From NCBI GenBank assembly GCA_964429385.1, contig CAYSBR010000038.1, forward strand, positions 1 through 35,572: DNA of 35,572 nucleotides, given 5' to 3'. The position numbers were made by a program, and so were the translations under genes. This document shows, one piece after another, positions 15,406 through 24,494 of this stretch. The notes under the pieces were generated by a model that had not been told where the DNA came from, did no database searches, and saw only the letters and a list, made by a program, of their open reading frames with translations. The stretch is from UBA2377 sp964429385 (GTDB lineage Bacteria; Verrucomicrobiota; Verrucomicrobiia; Opitutales; Opitutaceae). Positions within the stretch are counted from its first letter, which is position 1, and each line of letters opens with the position of its first letter.

Positions 15406-17682
15406 TCAGGGAATACTCACACGCCGGGAGGACCCATTGCCCAATGCGTCGTAGCTGATGACCTCAAGTGAAGTCGCCCCATCTGCCTGGGCCGCCGTGA
15501 TGCTGAGCCGAAAGGTTTCTTCGCGGCCATCGAGGATGCCGTCCACGGGATGCTCAAGCAGTGCCTTGAAGCCATTATTGAGCGAAACCTCGAGACCGCC
15601 TAGCAGGGAAAGCGCATCCTTGGCCCGTACGGAGACAACCAATCGGCCGTTCTCACGACCGACTGCGACATCGAGGAACTCCGGTGGAGTTCGATCAATC
15701 AACAGATCCTCGGTGGCGAAAGTGGAGCTGAGGCGATCCGGAAGCGGGCGAGGCTCGGTCTCGGTGACGATCAGCCGGGTTTGGTAGAGACCTTCGGGGA
15801 GATGAGCGGTGTCGAATTGCAGGTAGGAGTCCGCGGTATTCACAATCAGATCGGTCCACGCTTCGGTGCCGGCGCGACGGATTGAAAAGGTGCTGAGGTA
15901 GTCATCCCCATCGGGATCATTGAGGGTCCAGACCACCACCTGTGCGCCGGTTTGCGGGACGACTTGACTGGAGAGCAGGGAACTCGGACGGCGTTCATCC
16001 GACCGGCTTTGCGATTGCAGCAACTGGGCGAGGGTGGTGCTGAAGGCAGGCGGACTCTCCATGGCGGGGATAAGGGTGTGATTGGGCGGAAGCACCCGGA
16101 ACTCCTGCAGGCTGGGTCGGCGATTCTGTGGCAGGTAGTGCAAGGTTGCCCGATCGATCTCGAAGCGGGCCGTGGCCGGGCTCAGGCGGGCTTGCACGTA
16201 ACGACCGCGCAGGCCGTTGACCCGCCAGCCGCCGTCAGCCGGTACAGCGTGCTGCCAATCGCTCCACCCCTCGGCTTCATCGCTGCCATAGCTGGCTCGC
16301 AGTTCGACCGTCAGCCGGTCTTCTGCGATAGCCGTCCCGGCGCCGAGGCGCAATGCGCCGATTTCCGCCGGCACCCCGAGATCCAGGCGCCGGGATTCCA
16401 CGCGCCGGGCCGAGCCGGCAGGGAAATTGACGAGACTGAGGGAGGCGGGGTTGTTGCCGATGGCGTGGTAAGCGCCGGGGATGCGGGCGGCCGGCAACAG
16501 GCCATTGATCTGGGCGGAGCCGGCGGCAGGAAAGGTGAGGCTGCGGCGGCGCTCGGGATCGTAGCCAAACAGGTCTCCCTGTTCACCTCCGGAAATGAGG
16601 ACGATACCCTCATGGCGTTGCAGCCGGTAGAAGGCGGCGCCATTGCGCGAGGCCACGGTTTCAGGGAACCCTCCATTGGGAAGCCAAAGCAACTGGCCGC
16701 GTCCGGCGAACCGTTCAACGCGGACCGGTTCGACCGGAATCACGGGGGGCGGGGCGGCGTTTTCCGTCTCTTCGCGGGCGGAAGTTTCATCCGTTCGCGC
16801 CGCACCGGCCGGGGCGCGGTTGGCCGCACGGGCTTCCACCGACTGCCCGCCAAAAGTCAGTGCGGCAAAAAAGCCGCCATCCCAGGCCAGCAGATCGGTG
16901 ACTTCTGCGTTGCGATGCTCGGCGAGGATACGGGGGGAGCCGCCCTTTGCAGAAAACTCATACAGATTACCCCGGGGCGAGGAGCCGGCGATGATTCGTC
17001 CATCGCTCAAGCGCAGGAGGCGGCTGATATTCTGGTCGCGAATTTCACCGAGCAGACTGATGCCACGCGCTTTGAGCGCGGCGGCTTCGGTGAGTTTGTC
17101 AAAAGAGTCTCCGGAATTGGCGAACACCGGAATTGCCGCCTGGTAGATTCTACCGGGATTGCCCGTCGCGATGAGGGCGACCGGAGCGGAGGGATCATCC
17201 TCAATCACAGAGAGGGCAAAAATGGAATCCACCGGCAATGCGGCGCGGGCGATCACCTGCCCCTCGCGACTGAGGACGAGCGTGCCCTGCGGCGAGGTGC
17301 CGGCGAGCACGTCGCCATTGGGCAGCCTGGCAAGGGCGAAGACATGTGTTTCCGGCAGGTCGAGCAGAACTTCGGGCGTGATTTCGCCGCGAGTGTCGGG
17401 ATTGATGCGCAATATCCGTCCTTCCGGGCCGGTCCCGATCAGCAACCGGGCGCCGTCGGTGGTCATGCTCCAAAGCAGCTCCGAGCCGAAGCGGACATTC
17501 ACCGGGCCGACGGTGGGGCCGGGCAGGAGCCGGCCATCCGAACGGGCGGTGATCCCCTGCAGATTGCGGCTGGGGACATCGGCAAAAAAATCAACGGGTT
17601 GGGTCCGCGAGAGAGGCGCGGCCAAGGCGGTGGCCGGTGCGAGGACGAGGGCGGCAAGAGCAGGCAGGGCAAATTTCAACAT
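15406..17682 (-). CDS. Large secreted propeller-like protein of unknown function
   Basis: A 758-residue exported protein with the signal peptide MLKFALPALAALVLAPATALA. Residues about 60-420 contain recurring blade-like motifs such as LLIGTGPEGRILRIN, VLAGTSPQGTLVLS, LIATGNPGRIYQA and IIAGSSPRGNLYEFS, the pattern of a beta-propeller. A low-complexity Ala/Glu/Pro segment (about 287-317) interrupts it. Residues about 430-530 look like a jelly-roll or discoidin-type beta domain (VELRASYGSDEAEGWSDWQ, GRYVQARLS). The C-terminal part has Ig- or Fn3-like units (WTLNDPDGDDYLSTFSIRRAG, FLDVAVGRENGRLVVSVRAKD). No catalytic motif was recognised. It is 8 bp downstream of the S55-type gene, so the two are almost certainly co-expressed and may act together in the envelope. 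An S55 substrate or cell-surface sensor role is speculation. Confidence 0.75.
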   Translation of the reverse strand: MLKFALPALAALVLAPATALAAPLSRTQPVDFFADVPSRNLQGITARSDGRLLPGPTVGPVNVRFGSELLWSMTTDGARLLIGTGPEGRILRINPDTRGEITPEVLLDLPETHVFALARLPNGDVLAGTSPQGTLVLSREGQVIARAALPVDSIFALSVIEDDPSAPVALIATGNPGRIYQAAIPVFANSGDSFDKLTEAAALKARGISLLGEIRDQNISRLLRLSDGRIIAGSSPRGNLYEFSAKGGSPRILAEHRNAEVTDLLAWDGGFFAALTFGGQSVEARAANRAPAGAARTDETSAREETENAAPPPVIPVEPVRVERFAGRGQLLWLPNGGFPETVASRNGAAFYRLQRHEGIVLISGGEQGDLFGYDPERRRSLTFPAAGSAQINGLLPAARIPGAYHAIGNNPASLSLVNFPAGSARRVESRRLDLGVPAEIGALRLGAGTAIAEDRLTVELRASYGSDEAEGWSDWQHAVPADGGWRVNGLRGRYVQARLSPATARFEIDRATLHYLPQNRRPSLQEFRVLPPNHTLIPAMESPPAFSTTLAQLLQSQSRSDERRPSSLLSSQVVPQTGAQVVVWTLNDPDGDDYLSTFSIRRAGTEAWTDLIVNTADSYLQFDTAHLPEGLYQTRLIVTETEPRPLPDRLSSTFATEDLLIDRTPPEFLDVAVGRENGRLVVSVRAKDALSLLGGLEVSLNNGFKALLEHPVDGILDGREETFRLSITAAQADGATSLEVISYDALGNGSSRRVSIP

Positions 17683-17690
17683 GGCAGAAA

Positions 17691-19454
17691 TCAGTCGGTT
17701 ACCCGGAAGCCGCGGCGGACGGTGCCGGAGATGAGGCGACCCGCAAGGCGATGGGTTTCCCAGAGGGGCGAGAATGCAGTCCGGCTGATGTAGCGGGCTT
17801 CATCGGACTGTCGGGCGATTCGTTCAAATGAGGAGGGCAGATCGCGGGTTCTGCTGCCTTGATCCATAAAAAGCCGGGAGCCTTCGACCACGGCCACATG
17901 GATGCCTTCCGGATCGCGGGACTGGCGGACGATGTCCAACAGGGCGGAAAAGCTGCGCAGCTGCGCGCTGGTGATGCCGGAGAATCCCGTCATCTGGTCG
18001 AGTGTGGAACCGTTGGTGACCACGAGCTCCAGTGATTTGCCCTGCCATGCCGGCGGCACGGGGATGAGTACGGTTTCCCTCGCTGAGGTTTTTTGAAAGT
18101 CACTCCAGCCGAGAGTGACCTCCAGATTCTGCCCGGGGGAGATCACGCTGTGGGAGAGTTGCACATACTCCAACGTCGCCTGGGGATTATAATCCAGCGG
18201 GGTAACACTGACCGTGAGCCCAATCGGAAAGGCAGGCTCATAGGGATTTTGCAAAATGGCTCCCAGATCGCGGACAAAACCATTGAGTCCCACGCCGAGC
18301 CCCTGCGCGCCACCGAGGAGGCGGACGGTCGTGACACTTTCGCCATTGGCAAAGCGGAATTCGGCGTGAACGCGAGCGCCTTCGGTGAGGCCGGCATCAT
18401 TGGAGCCAAGGATCGCCTGGGCGGCGCCCGCGCCTATGACCACGGGAGTCAGCTGGGGATGACGTGCGGCGGAAAAACGCAGGACCGATTCCACGGCATC
18501 GGCTCTCCGCAGGGTGATCTCGACAGGCATCATTTCAGGGATGGGGCCGAGATCGCCCGCCACGGCGGAGAGCCGGTCCTGATTGATTGTGCCGATGATC
18601 TCGCCGGTGTTGGCGACTTTGAGTGAGTTCAAATTGGAGGGAAGAATTGTGACGATTTCCGCCCGGGCCATGGGCAGATCGACATCGCCGAGGCTCATCA
18701 TCGGGTGACCGAAGGCGACGACCCGGTCGCCTTCGACGTAGGAGACCGTACCGGTTGCGGCGAGGGTGATGTCTCCCGTGGTCACCGCGACAGCCACCGC
18801 ATCTCCGGGTTTGAGCGTGCCGGGATGGTCATGGGGCGTATTGCCGGACTGCATCTGTCCGCCGAGTCCGGCCACGCGCAGGCCGAGAGCGGAGAATTGC
18901 GGAGCCAACCAGTCCACGACTTGTGGCGCCAAGCCGCCAAAGGAGAAGACGGGGGTCAGCGGTTGCAACACATCACCCCATGGGCCGGCTGCGGGGATTT
19001 GGGCGAGCGTGCTCGCATTGGCTGGGTTGCGCGCGGCAAACGCGCGATCGGCCTTGCGGCTGACTTCGATCAGATCCGCCGCCGGGGTGAAGCCTGCATA
19101 GCGCACGGTTTCGAAGCGCTGGACCTGGTAGGAGAGGGCACCCACGAGGCGGCCATCAATGTAGAGCGGGCTGCCACTCATGCCGGCAACCGCGCCCATA
19201 TTCTGGACACGTTCATCGGTGAGTTGGCAGAGGATGAGCGATTTGCCCGGACCGAGCGCATTGTGCACGACGCCGGTCACCTCGACGTTGAATGGTTCAG
19301 GCTGGGTGCCGTGAAAGACCGTCCAGACTTCACCTTTCATCCCGGGCCGAAGTTCGTCGATTGGCATCACACTTACGTCGCCGGGCGAGGCGGAGGCCAG
19401 CGTGATGGCTACGGATCCGAGGGCGAAAATCAGGCGGATGAAACGAAATTCCAT
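17691..19454 (-). CDS. SpoIVB-type (peptidase family S55) exported protein
   Basis: A 587-residue protein with an N-terminal signal sequence (MEFRFIRLIFALGSVAITLASAS). The S55 domain spans about residues 28-300: MPIDELRPGMKGEVWTVFHGT, VEVTGVVHNALGPGKSLILCQL, then GAVAGMSGSPLYIDGRLVGALSYQ with Ser93 as the probable nucleophile, and VVAFGHPMMSLGDVDLPMARAEI. The remainder, about 300-587, is a beta-rich region of unknown fold. In Bacillus, SpoIVB is a signalling protease of sporulation; relatives of this longer form are known from non-sporulating phyla, where the function is unclear. Upstream is hemL (36 bp) and downstream, 8 bp away, the propeller-like protein. The family call rests on the GMSGSP and FGHP regions; proteolytic activity is not certain. 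Confidence 0.8.
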   Translation of the reverse strand: MEFRFIRLIFALGSVAITLASASPGDVSVMPIDELRPGMKGEVWTVFHGTQPEPFNVEVTGVVHNALGPGKSLILCQLTDERVQNMGAVAGMSGSPLYIDGRLVGALSYQVQRFETVRYAGFTPAADLIEVSRKADRAFAARNPANASTLAQIPAAGPWGDVLQPLTPVFSFGGLAPQVVDWLAPQFSALGLRVAGLGGQMQSGNTPHDHPGTLKPGDAVAVAVTTGDITLAATGTVSYVEGDRVVAFGHPMMSLGDVDLPMARAEIVTILPSNLNSLKVANTGEIIGTINQDRLSAVAGDLGPIPEMMPVEITLRRADAVESVLRFSAARHPQLTPVVIGAGAAQAILGSNDAGLTEGARVHAEFRFANGESVTTVRLLGGAQGLGVGLNGFVRDLGAILQNPYEPAFPIGLTVSVTPLDYNPQATLEYVQLSHSVISPGQNLEVTLGWSDFQKTSARETVLIPVPPAWQGKSLELVVTNGSTLDQMTGFSGITSAQLRSFSALLDIVRQSRDPEGIHVAVVEGSRLFMDQGSRTRDLPSSFERIARQSDEARYISRTAFSPLWETHRLAGRLISGTVRRGFRVTD

Positions 19455-19490
19455 GGCAAGAGCGTCAGGCTATGCGTCTTTCCCGGGGAA

Positions 19491-20768
19491 TCAAAGTTCC
19501 CCGATGGCTTTGGCCATGATTTCACAGGCGCGATCAATCGCCGTGCCTTCATGCGCCGTGCTGATGAAGCCCGCCTCATAGGCGCTGGGGGCGAGGTAAA
19601 CCCCCGCCGCCAGACAGGCATGGAAAAAACGGGCAAAGAGTTTGGCGTCGCCGGTGAGGGCGGTGGTGTAATCGCGGACAGGAGTGTCGGTGAAGAAGAA
19701 GCTGAACATCGAGCCGCATTGCGGCGCCTGCACGGGAATGCCCTTGGCCTGACAGGCCGTGAGCACCGTGTCGCGCAAACGCCGGCCCAGCTGATCGAGT
19801 CGCGCATAGGGGGCCAATTCATCAAGTAATTGCAGGCTGGCGATGCCGGCCGCCATCGCCAGCGGGTTGCCGCTGAGCGTGCCGGCCTGGTAAACCGGGC
19901 CGAGCGGTGCGAGCCGGTCCATGATGTCGGCGCGGCCACCGAAAGCGCCGACGGGCAGCCCGCCACCGATGATTTTGCCGAGACAGGTGAGGTCGGGTGT
20001 GATGCCCTCGCGTTCCTGCACCCCGCCACGGGCAATGCGAAAGCCGGTCATCACTTCGTCGAAGATCAAGACGGTGCCATGCCGGGTGGTGATTTCGCGG
20101 AGAAATTGCAGATAACCCGCGTCGGGCATGATGAAACCGACGTTGCCGCAGTAGGGTTCGATGATGATGCCGGCGATCTGGCCGGGATTGGCGGCAAAGG
20201 CGGCTTCAAGCGCCGCGCGATCATTGTAAGGGAGGACGATGGTCTCCCGGGCAAAGGAGGCGGGCACGCCGGCACTGTCGGGGTTGCCGTGGGTGAGTGC
20301 GCCGGAACCGGCTTTGATGAGCAGCGAGTCGGAGTGCCCGTGGTAGCAACCGGCGAACTTGATGATCTTGTCGCGTTGCGTGAAACCGCGGGCCAGCCGG
20401 ATGGCGGACATCGTGGCTTCCGTTCCACTGTTGCACATGCGGACTTTCTGGATCGAAGGAAAGAAACGCACGATCAGCTCGGCCATCTCGACTTCGTAGG
20501 GATTGGGTGTGCCGAAGGAGGTGCCGTTTTCCAGCGCGGCGGCAATGGCCGCCTTGATGCGCGGGTGATTGTGGCCGTGGATCGCCGGGCCCCAGGTGCC
20601 GACGAAGTCGATCAACTCGCGCCCATCGGCCGTCGTGAGTGTCGCGCCCTGGGCGGACTTGGTGAAAAACGGCGCGCCGCCGACAGAGCGGAAGGCCCGG
20701 ACGGGCGAGTTGACCCCACCGGGGATGAGCTGCTGGGCGCGATTAAAGAGGGATTCGGAGACAGTCAT
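19491..20768 (-). CDS. hemL: Glutamate-1-semialdehyde 2,1-aminomutase
   Basis: Converts glutamate 1-semialdehyde to 5-aminolevulinate, the last step of the C5 route to tetrapyrroles, with pyridoxal phosphate. All 425 residues align with the family: LIPGGVNSPVRAFRSVGG at the start, MCNSGTEATMSAIRLARG, KFAGCYHGHSDSLLIKAGSG, LIFDEVMTGFRIARGG with the PLP-contacting Asp, and CLGKIIGGGLPVGAFGG, in which Lys265 is the Schiff-base lysine. It is 60 bp downstream of nadE in an AT-rich gap that could hold its own promoter and 36 bp upstream of the S55-type gene. The link to its neighbours is positional only. Confidence 0.96.
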   Translation of the reverse strand: MTVSESLFNRAQQLIPGGVNSPVRAFRSVGGAPFFTKSAQGATLTTADGRELIDFVGTWGPAIHGHNHPRIKAAIAAALENGTSFGTPNPYEVEMAELIVRFFPSIQKVRMCNSGTEATMSAIRLARGFTQRDKIIKFAGCYHGHSDSLLIKAGSGALTHGNPDSAGVPASFARETIVLPYNDRAALEAAFAANPGQIAGIIIEPYCGNVGFIMPDAGYLQFLREITTRHGTVLIFDEVMTGFRIARGGVQEREGITPDLTCLGKIIGGGLPVGAFGGRADIMDRLAPLGPVYQAGTLSGNPLAMAAGIASLQLLDELAPYARLDQLGRRLRDTVLTACQAKGIPVQAPQCGSMFSFFFTDTPVRDYTTALTGDAKLFARFFHACLAAGVYLAPSAYEAGFISTAHEGTAIDRACEIMAKAIGEL

Positions 20769-20828
20769 CTTGTTATCGGCGTGTGCGAAATCTGAACAAA
20801 CATGAAAATTAAGAATAACGAGTTCTGA

Positions 20829-22487
20829 TCAGCTCACGTATTTCTGCACGATGGGGATGCGGCGACCGACGCCGAAAGCGACGGAAGTGATCTTGAGACC
20901 GGGGGCGGCTTGTTTGCGCTTGTATTCGTTGAGGTCCACTTTGCGCACGATGTCGTTGACGACCGCTTCAGGGAGACCTTGGGCCACAAGGTCCCGGCGG
21001 GAGAGACCTTCCTCCACGTACCCGCGCAGCAGGGTGTCAAGCTGGTCGTAAGGGGGGAGACTGTCCTGGTCAGTCTGATCGGGGCGCAATTCGGCGCTGG
21101 GCGCCTTTTCGATGGTGTTGAGGGGGATAATCTCCCGCTCCCGATTTATCCATCGGGAAAGGGCATAGACCTGGGTCTTGAAGACATCGGAAATGACGGC
21201 GAGTCCGCCGGCCATGTCCCCGTAGAGAGTGCAATAGCCGACGGCGATTTCACTCTTATTTCCCGTGGTGAGCAGAAGGGCGCCGAATTTGTTGGAAATC
21301 GCCATCATGAGGACGCCGCGAATCCGGGCCTGGATGTTTTCTTCGGCGACATCCGGTGAGCGACCGGAGAAAATCGGGCCGAGCGCACTTTCGCAGGCTG
21401 CGACGGCGTCCGCTATGGCGATGGTCTCAAAGCGGATGCCGAGATTGGCGGCCAGCTGTCGGGCGTCATCCTTGGAATGCCCCGATGATATGGCGGAGGG
21501 CAGGGAGACGCCGGTGACGTTTTCAGCGCCGAAAGCCTCGACCGCGAGCACGGCCACAAGTGCGGAATCGATGCCGCCGGAGAGGGCGATGAGGGCCCGC
21601 TTGAATCCACTTTTGTGCGCATAATCACGCAACCCCAGCACGAGCGCATCATGAATATCCTTGAGGTCCTCCTGCGCGAATGTGGCGGCGATGCCATGGG
21701 GAGAGGGTTCTTTTCGTGTGGAGGCGACTTCCACCACCCGCAGTTCTTCGGCAAAGGCGTTGAGGCCTGCGATGATGTTTCCTGATTGGTCCGTCACCAG
21801 ACTGCGGCCGTCGAAAACGAGTTCATCATTGCCGCCGATGGCATTCACGTAAGCAACAGGACAGTCCAAGGTGCGGGCGGCATCCGTGACCAGCTTTTGG
21901 CGGGTTGCGCCTTTGCCGTGATACCACGGGCTCGCGGAGAGGTTGACCATCACATCGCAGTTTTGCGCGGCGAGCTGGGCCACCGGATCCGTCCCGCTGT
22001 ATAGCCGCCGGGTACTGATCATCGGGTGGGTCCAGATGTCTTCGCAGATCGTCACACCGATCCGCCGGCCATCATGGATGATGACGGTGGGCGTCGGAGC
22101 CGGTTCGAAATAACGGTCTTCATCGAAGACGTCATAGGTCGGCAGCAGGCACTTGCGCGCATAGGCGATGACCTTCCCGCGGTGGCAGAAGGCCGCCGAG
22201 TTGTAGAAGGGACGCCCTTGGCCGGAGGTGTTGGGTTCGACGGTGCCGATCAGCGCGGGCACCTCGCCGATGGCGGCGGCGATTTCCGTCAGTGATTCGG
22301 TGATGTCGGGCACGAAGCGGCGTTTGAGCAACAGATCCCGGGGGGGATAGCCGCAAACAACAAGCTCCGGAAACACGACCAAATCGGCTCCTTGCGCCGC
22401 AAGGGTGGCGTAGGCCTCCAGGATTTTGCGGCGGTTGCCGGGAAGATCGCCGACGATGGTGTTGAGCTGGGCGAGGCCAAGGCGCAT
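20829..22487 (-). CDS. nadE: Glutamine-dependent NAD+ synthetase
   Basis: Makes NAD from deamido-NAD, using ammonia released from glutamine by its own amidase domain. The 552 residues are a fusion. Residues 1 to about 260 form a nitrilase-type glutaminase with the triad Glu41 (VFPELVVCGYPPRDLL), Lys112 (ARKCLLPTYDVFDE) and Cys148 (VTICEDIW). Residues about 280-552 form the NAD synthetase, with the P-loop ALSGGIDSALVAVLAVEAFG (Ser303 to Ser308), TTGNKSEIAVGYCTLYGDMAGG and the C-terminal AELRPDQTDQDSLPPYDQLD. ATG 22487 is chosen because MRLGLAQLNTIVGDLPGN is the standard N-terminus of this form; the frame stays open farther upstream only as GC-rich read-through. It is divergent from the tolC-like gene. 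Confidence 0.96.
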   Translation of the reverse strand: MRLGLAQLNTIVGDLPGNRRKILEAYATLAAQGADLVVFPELVVCGYPPRDLLLKRRFVPDITESLTEIAAAIGEVPALIGTVEPNTSGQGRPFYNSAAFCHRGKVIAYARKCLLPTYDVFDEDRYFEPAPTPTVIIHDGRRIGVTICEDIWTHPMISTRRLYSGTDPVAQLAAQNCDVMVNLSASPWYHGKGATRQKLVTDAARTLDCPVAYVNAIGGNDELVFDGRSLVTDQSGNIIAGLNAFAEELRVVEVASTRKEPSPHGIAATFAQEDLKDIHDALVLGLRDYAHKSGFKRALIALSGGIDSALVAVLAVEAFGAENVTGVSLPSAISSGHSKDDARQLAANLGIRFETIAIADAVAACESALGPIFSGRSPDVAEENIQARIRGVLMMAISNKFGALLLTTGNKSEIAVGYCTLYGDMAGGLAVISDVFKTQVYALSRWINREREIIPLNTIEKAPSAELRPDQTDQDSLPPYDQLDTLLRGYVEEGLSRRDLVAQGLPEAVVNDIVRKVDLNEYKRKQAAPGLKITSVAFGVGRRIPIVQKYVS

Positions 22488-22587
22488 GGTGATGGGTAAA
22501 AGGGTGACCGTGGAGTGAATTCGGCTGCCTGACAACTCGCAAGGCTTGCACTCGGAGCGGGTCGGGGAATTGGTTGAAGACCTGAGC

Positions 22588-23895
22588 ATGTTAAAGCTGA
22601 AGCATTTCCTGTTTCTTGGGACACTGGGCGCAGCCTGTATCCTGCGGGCCTCCGGGCCTGTAAACCTGACCCTGCGCGAGGCGCTGTCAGATGCGGAGCA
22701 AACCAGTCTGGCCGTCCTGATCAGCCGGGAGTCCGCAGCGCAGGCGTTGGAGTCCGCGCTCCAGCAGCGCAGCAACCTGTTGCCGCAGGTCACGCTGGAT
22801 GCCGCCCAACGACGCAGCCGCACCGCTTCCGTCGGGGGGGCACTCGTCAATAGCGGCATCAACAACCGGTTCGATGCGCAGCTCAATGGCCGGCTCGACC
22901 TGCTGAACCCTCAGCGCATCGCCGCCTATCAGGCCGCACGGCAGGCGGTCGCAGTGGCGGAACTCGGGCAGGAGCAGGCCCGCGAAGTCGTGCTCGCCGC
23001 GGTGGCCAACACCTATTTCACGCACCTGCGCAACCTCCGCCGCATCGAGGTGCTCGATGCCAATATTGGCCGGGCTGTAAGTCTGTTGCGCTTGGCGCAG
23101 AATCAGCTGAATGCCGGGGTCGCCACCCAGATCGATGTCACCCGGGCCGAATCGCAGCTCGCGATGGATGAACAGGCCCGTTTGCAACAGGAGACCCTGG
23201 TTCAATCCAGCGAGCTGCAGCTCAAGCAACTTCTGGCGATGAATCTTGGTGATGCCCTGAACCTTGCTCCGTTCAAGGTGCGGCGGACTGAACCGGTTGC
23301 CTACGGGGTCAGCCTGGAAGAAGCCGCTTTTGACCAGCGGGCGGACCTGCGCAGCGCCCGGAAGCTGCTTGATCAAAACGAACTCGAAGTCCGCGCCGCC
23401 CGTTACAATCGCCTGCCTTCGCTGGCTTTGATCGGCAGCTACGGTTACGCGAGCGCCGAGGCCTTCGATGGCAATGAGGCCAATATCTGGTCCGGCAGCC
23501 TGGCGTTGAGCCTGCCTGTGTTTGATGGCGCGCGCACCCGCTCACTGACCAATCTGGCCACCTCGCGACGGCGAGCCCAGTCGCTGCGTGTGCAGGATCT
23601 GGAAAACCAGGTGAGTGCGGAGTTGCGCCTCGCGCGTCAGGATGCCGCCTCTCGGCTCGCGCAAATCAATGTCGCGGAAAAAGGCTATCGCCTCGCCGGG
23701 GAGGAGTTGATCCTCGCGGAACGTCGTTTTGAGCAGGGGGTCGCCGATAATCGCGAGCTCATCGAGGCACAGAGCCGGCTTGCGGCGGCCTCGGATAATC
23801 TCGTCGAGGCGGAATACCGCTACAACCTCAGCCGGGTTGAGCTGGCCCGGGCCCAAGGACAGGTCCGCGCCATTCTGGACGAACAGGCCGAATGA
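22588..23895 (+). CDS. TolC-family outer membrane efflux protein
   Basis: An outer-membrane channel subunit of 435 residues with a signal peptide (MLKLKHFLFLGTLGAACILRASG). The chain has the duplicated TolC layout of long alpha-helices and short beta-strands: NLTLREALSDAEQTS, QVTLDAAQRRSRTASV and RLAQNQLNAGVATQIDVTRAESQLA in repeat one, and ARYNRLPSLALIGSYGYAS, GSLALSLPVFDGART and LAERRFEQGVADNRELIEAQSRLAAASDNLVEAEY in repeat two. The paired GV(A)xxxDxxxAxSxLA motifs are typical. No membrane-fusion or inner-membrane pump gene adjoins it, so its partner is unknown. It is the first gene of a run with maf, overlapping it by 4 nt (ATGA). Confidence 0.9.
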   Translation: MLKLKHFLFLGTLGAACILRASGPVNLTLREALSDAEQTSLAVLISRESAAQALESALQQRSNLLPQVTLDAAQRRSRTASVGGALVNSGINNRFDAQLNGRLDLLNPQRIAAYQAARQAVAVAELGQEQAREVVLAAVANTYFTHLRNLRRIEVLDANIGRAVSLLRLAQNQLNAGVATQIDVTRAESQLAMDEQARLQQETLVQSSELQLKQLLAMNLGDALNLAPFKVRRTEPVAYGVSLEEAAFDQRADLRSARKLLDQNELEVRAARYNRLPSLALIGSYGYASAEAFDGNEANIWSGSLALSLPVFDGARTRSLTNLATSRRRAQSLRVQDLENQVSAELRLARQDAASRLAQINVAEKGYRLAGEELILAERRFEQGVADNRELIEAQSRLAAASDNLVEAEYRYNLSRVELARAQGQVRAILDEQAE

Positions 23896-24473
23896 ACGGG
23901 CCGCCTCAGTTTATTTTGGCTTCCGCTTCCCCCCGCCGTCGGGAGCTTCTGGCCCAATTGGGACTGCCATTCTCAGTCGTCACGGCGCAGGTCACCGAAC
24001 ATGAGGACCCCTCGACGGACCCTCGCGAGATGGTCTCGCACAATGCGGCCTTGAAGGCCGATTGGGTGTCCGCCCGCCACCCCGAGGCTTGGGTGCTGGG
24101 CGCGGATACGACGGTTTTTATTGAGGGAAACGCGCTCAATAAACCCCGCGACCTGGATGAGGCGCGCGCGATGCTTCGCCGTCTTTCCGGTCGGACGCAC
24201 ACGGTTTTCACCGGACTCGCCCTGCGTCATGGGGCCGGCGGGTACAAAGCCGATGGGGGGGAGTCGAGCGAAGTGACCTTTCATCCGCTGACGGAAGCCG
24301 TGATCACCGACTATCTGTCGAAGGTTCACACCCTCGACAAGGCGGGTGGCTATGCCATCCAGGAGCAAGGTGAACTGATTATAGCCGGGCGAACGGGTTC
24401 TTTTTCAAATATCATGGGCCTGCCGCTGGATGGGACGAAACAAATTTTGATGGAGGCGGGTCTCCTGCGCTGA
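23892..24473 (+). CDS. maf: Maf-family nucleotide pyrophosphatase
   Basis: A cytosolic house-cleaning enzyme that hydrolyses dTTP, UTP or modified nucleotides to monophosphates. In the 193 residues the N-terminal signature FILASASPRRRELLAQLGL is followed by VLGADTTVFIEGNALNKPRD and the C-terminal GGYAIQEQGELIIAGRTGSFSNIMGLPL, all highly conserved in Maf proteins. The ATG overlaps the tolC-like stop as ATGA, so its translation is probably coupled to that gene. Which nucleotide it prefers (the YhdE or YceF type) cannot be told from the sequence alone. Confidence 0.93.
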   Translation: MNGPPQFILASASPRRRELLAQLGLPFSVVTAQVTEHEDPSTDPREMVSHNAALKADWVSARHPEAWVLGADTTVFIEGNALNKPRDLDEARAMLRRLSGRTHTVFTGLALRHGAGGYKADGGESSEVTFHPLTEAVITDYLSKVHTLDKAGGYAIQEQGELIIAGRTGSFSNIMGLPLDGTKQILMEAGLLR

Positions 24474-24494
24474 CTTCCAGCGTCATTTTCACCC

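Noticed and set aside
15952..17793. Long plus-strand open frame of about 600 codons opposite the propeller gene
   Set aside because: It is antisense to a protein with a signal peptide and repeated blade motifs. Its own translation is Gly/Arg/Ala-rich and has no recognisable domains.
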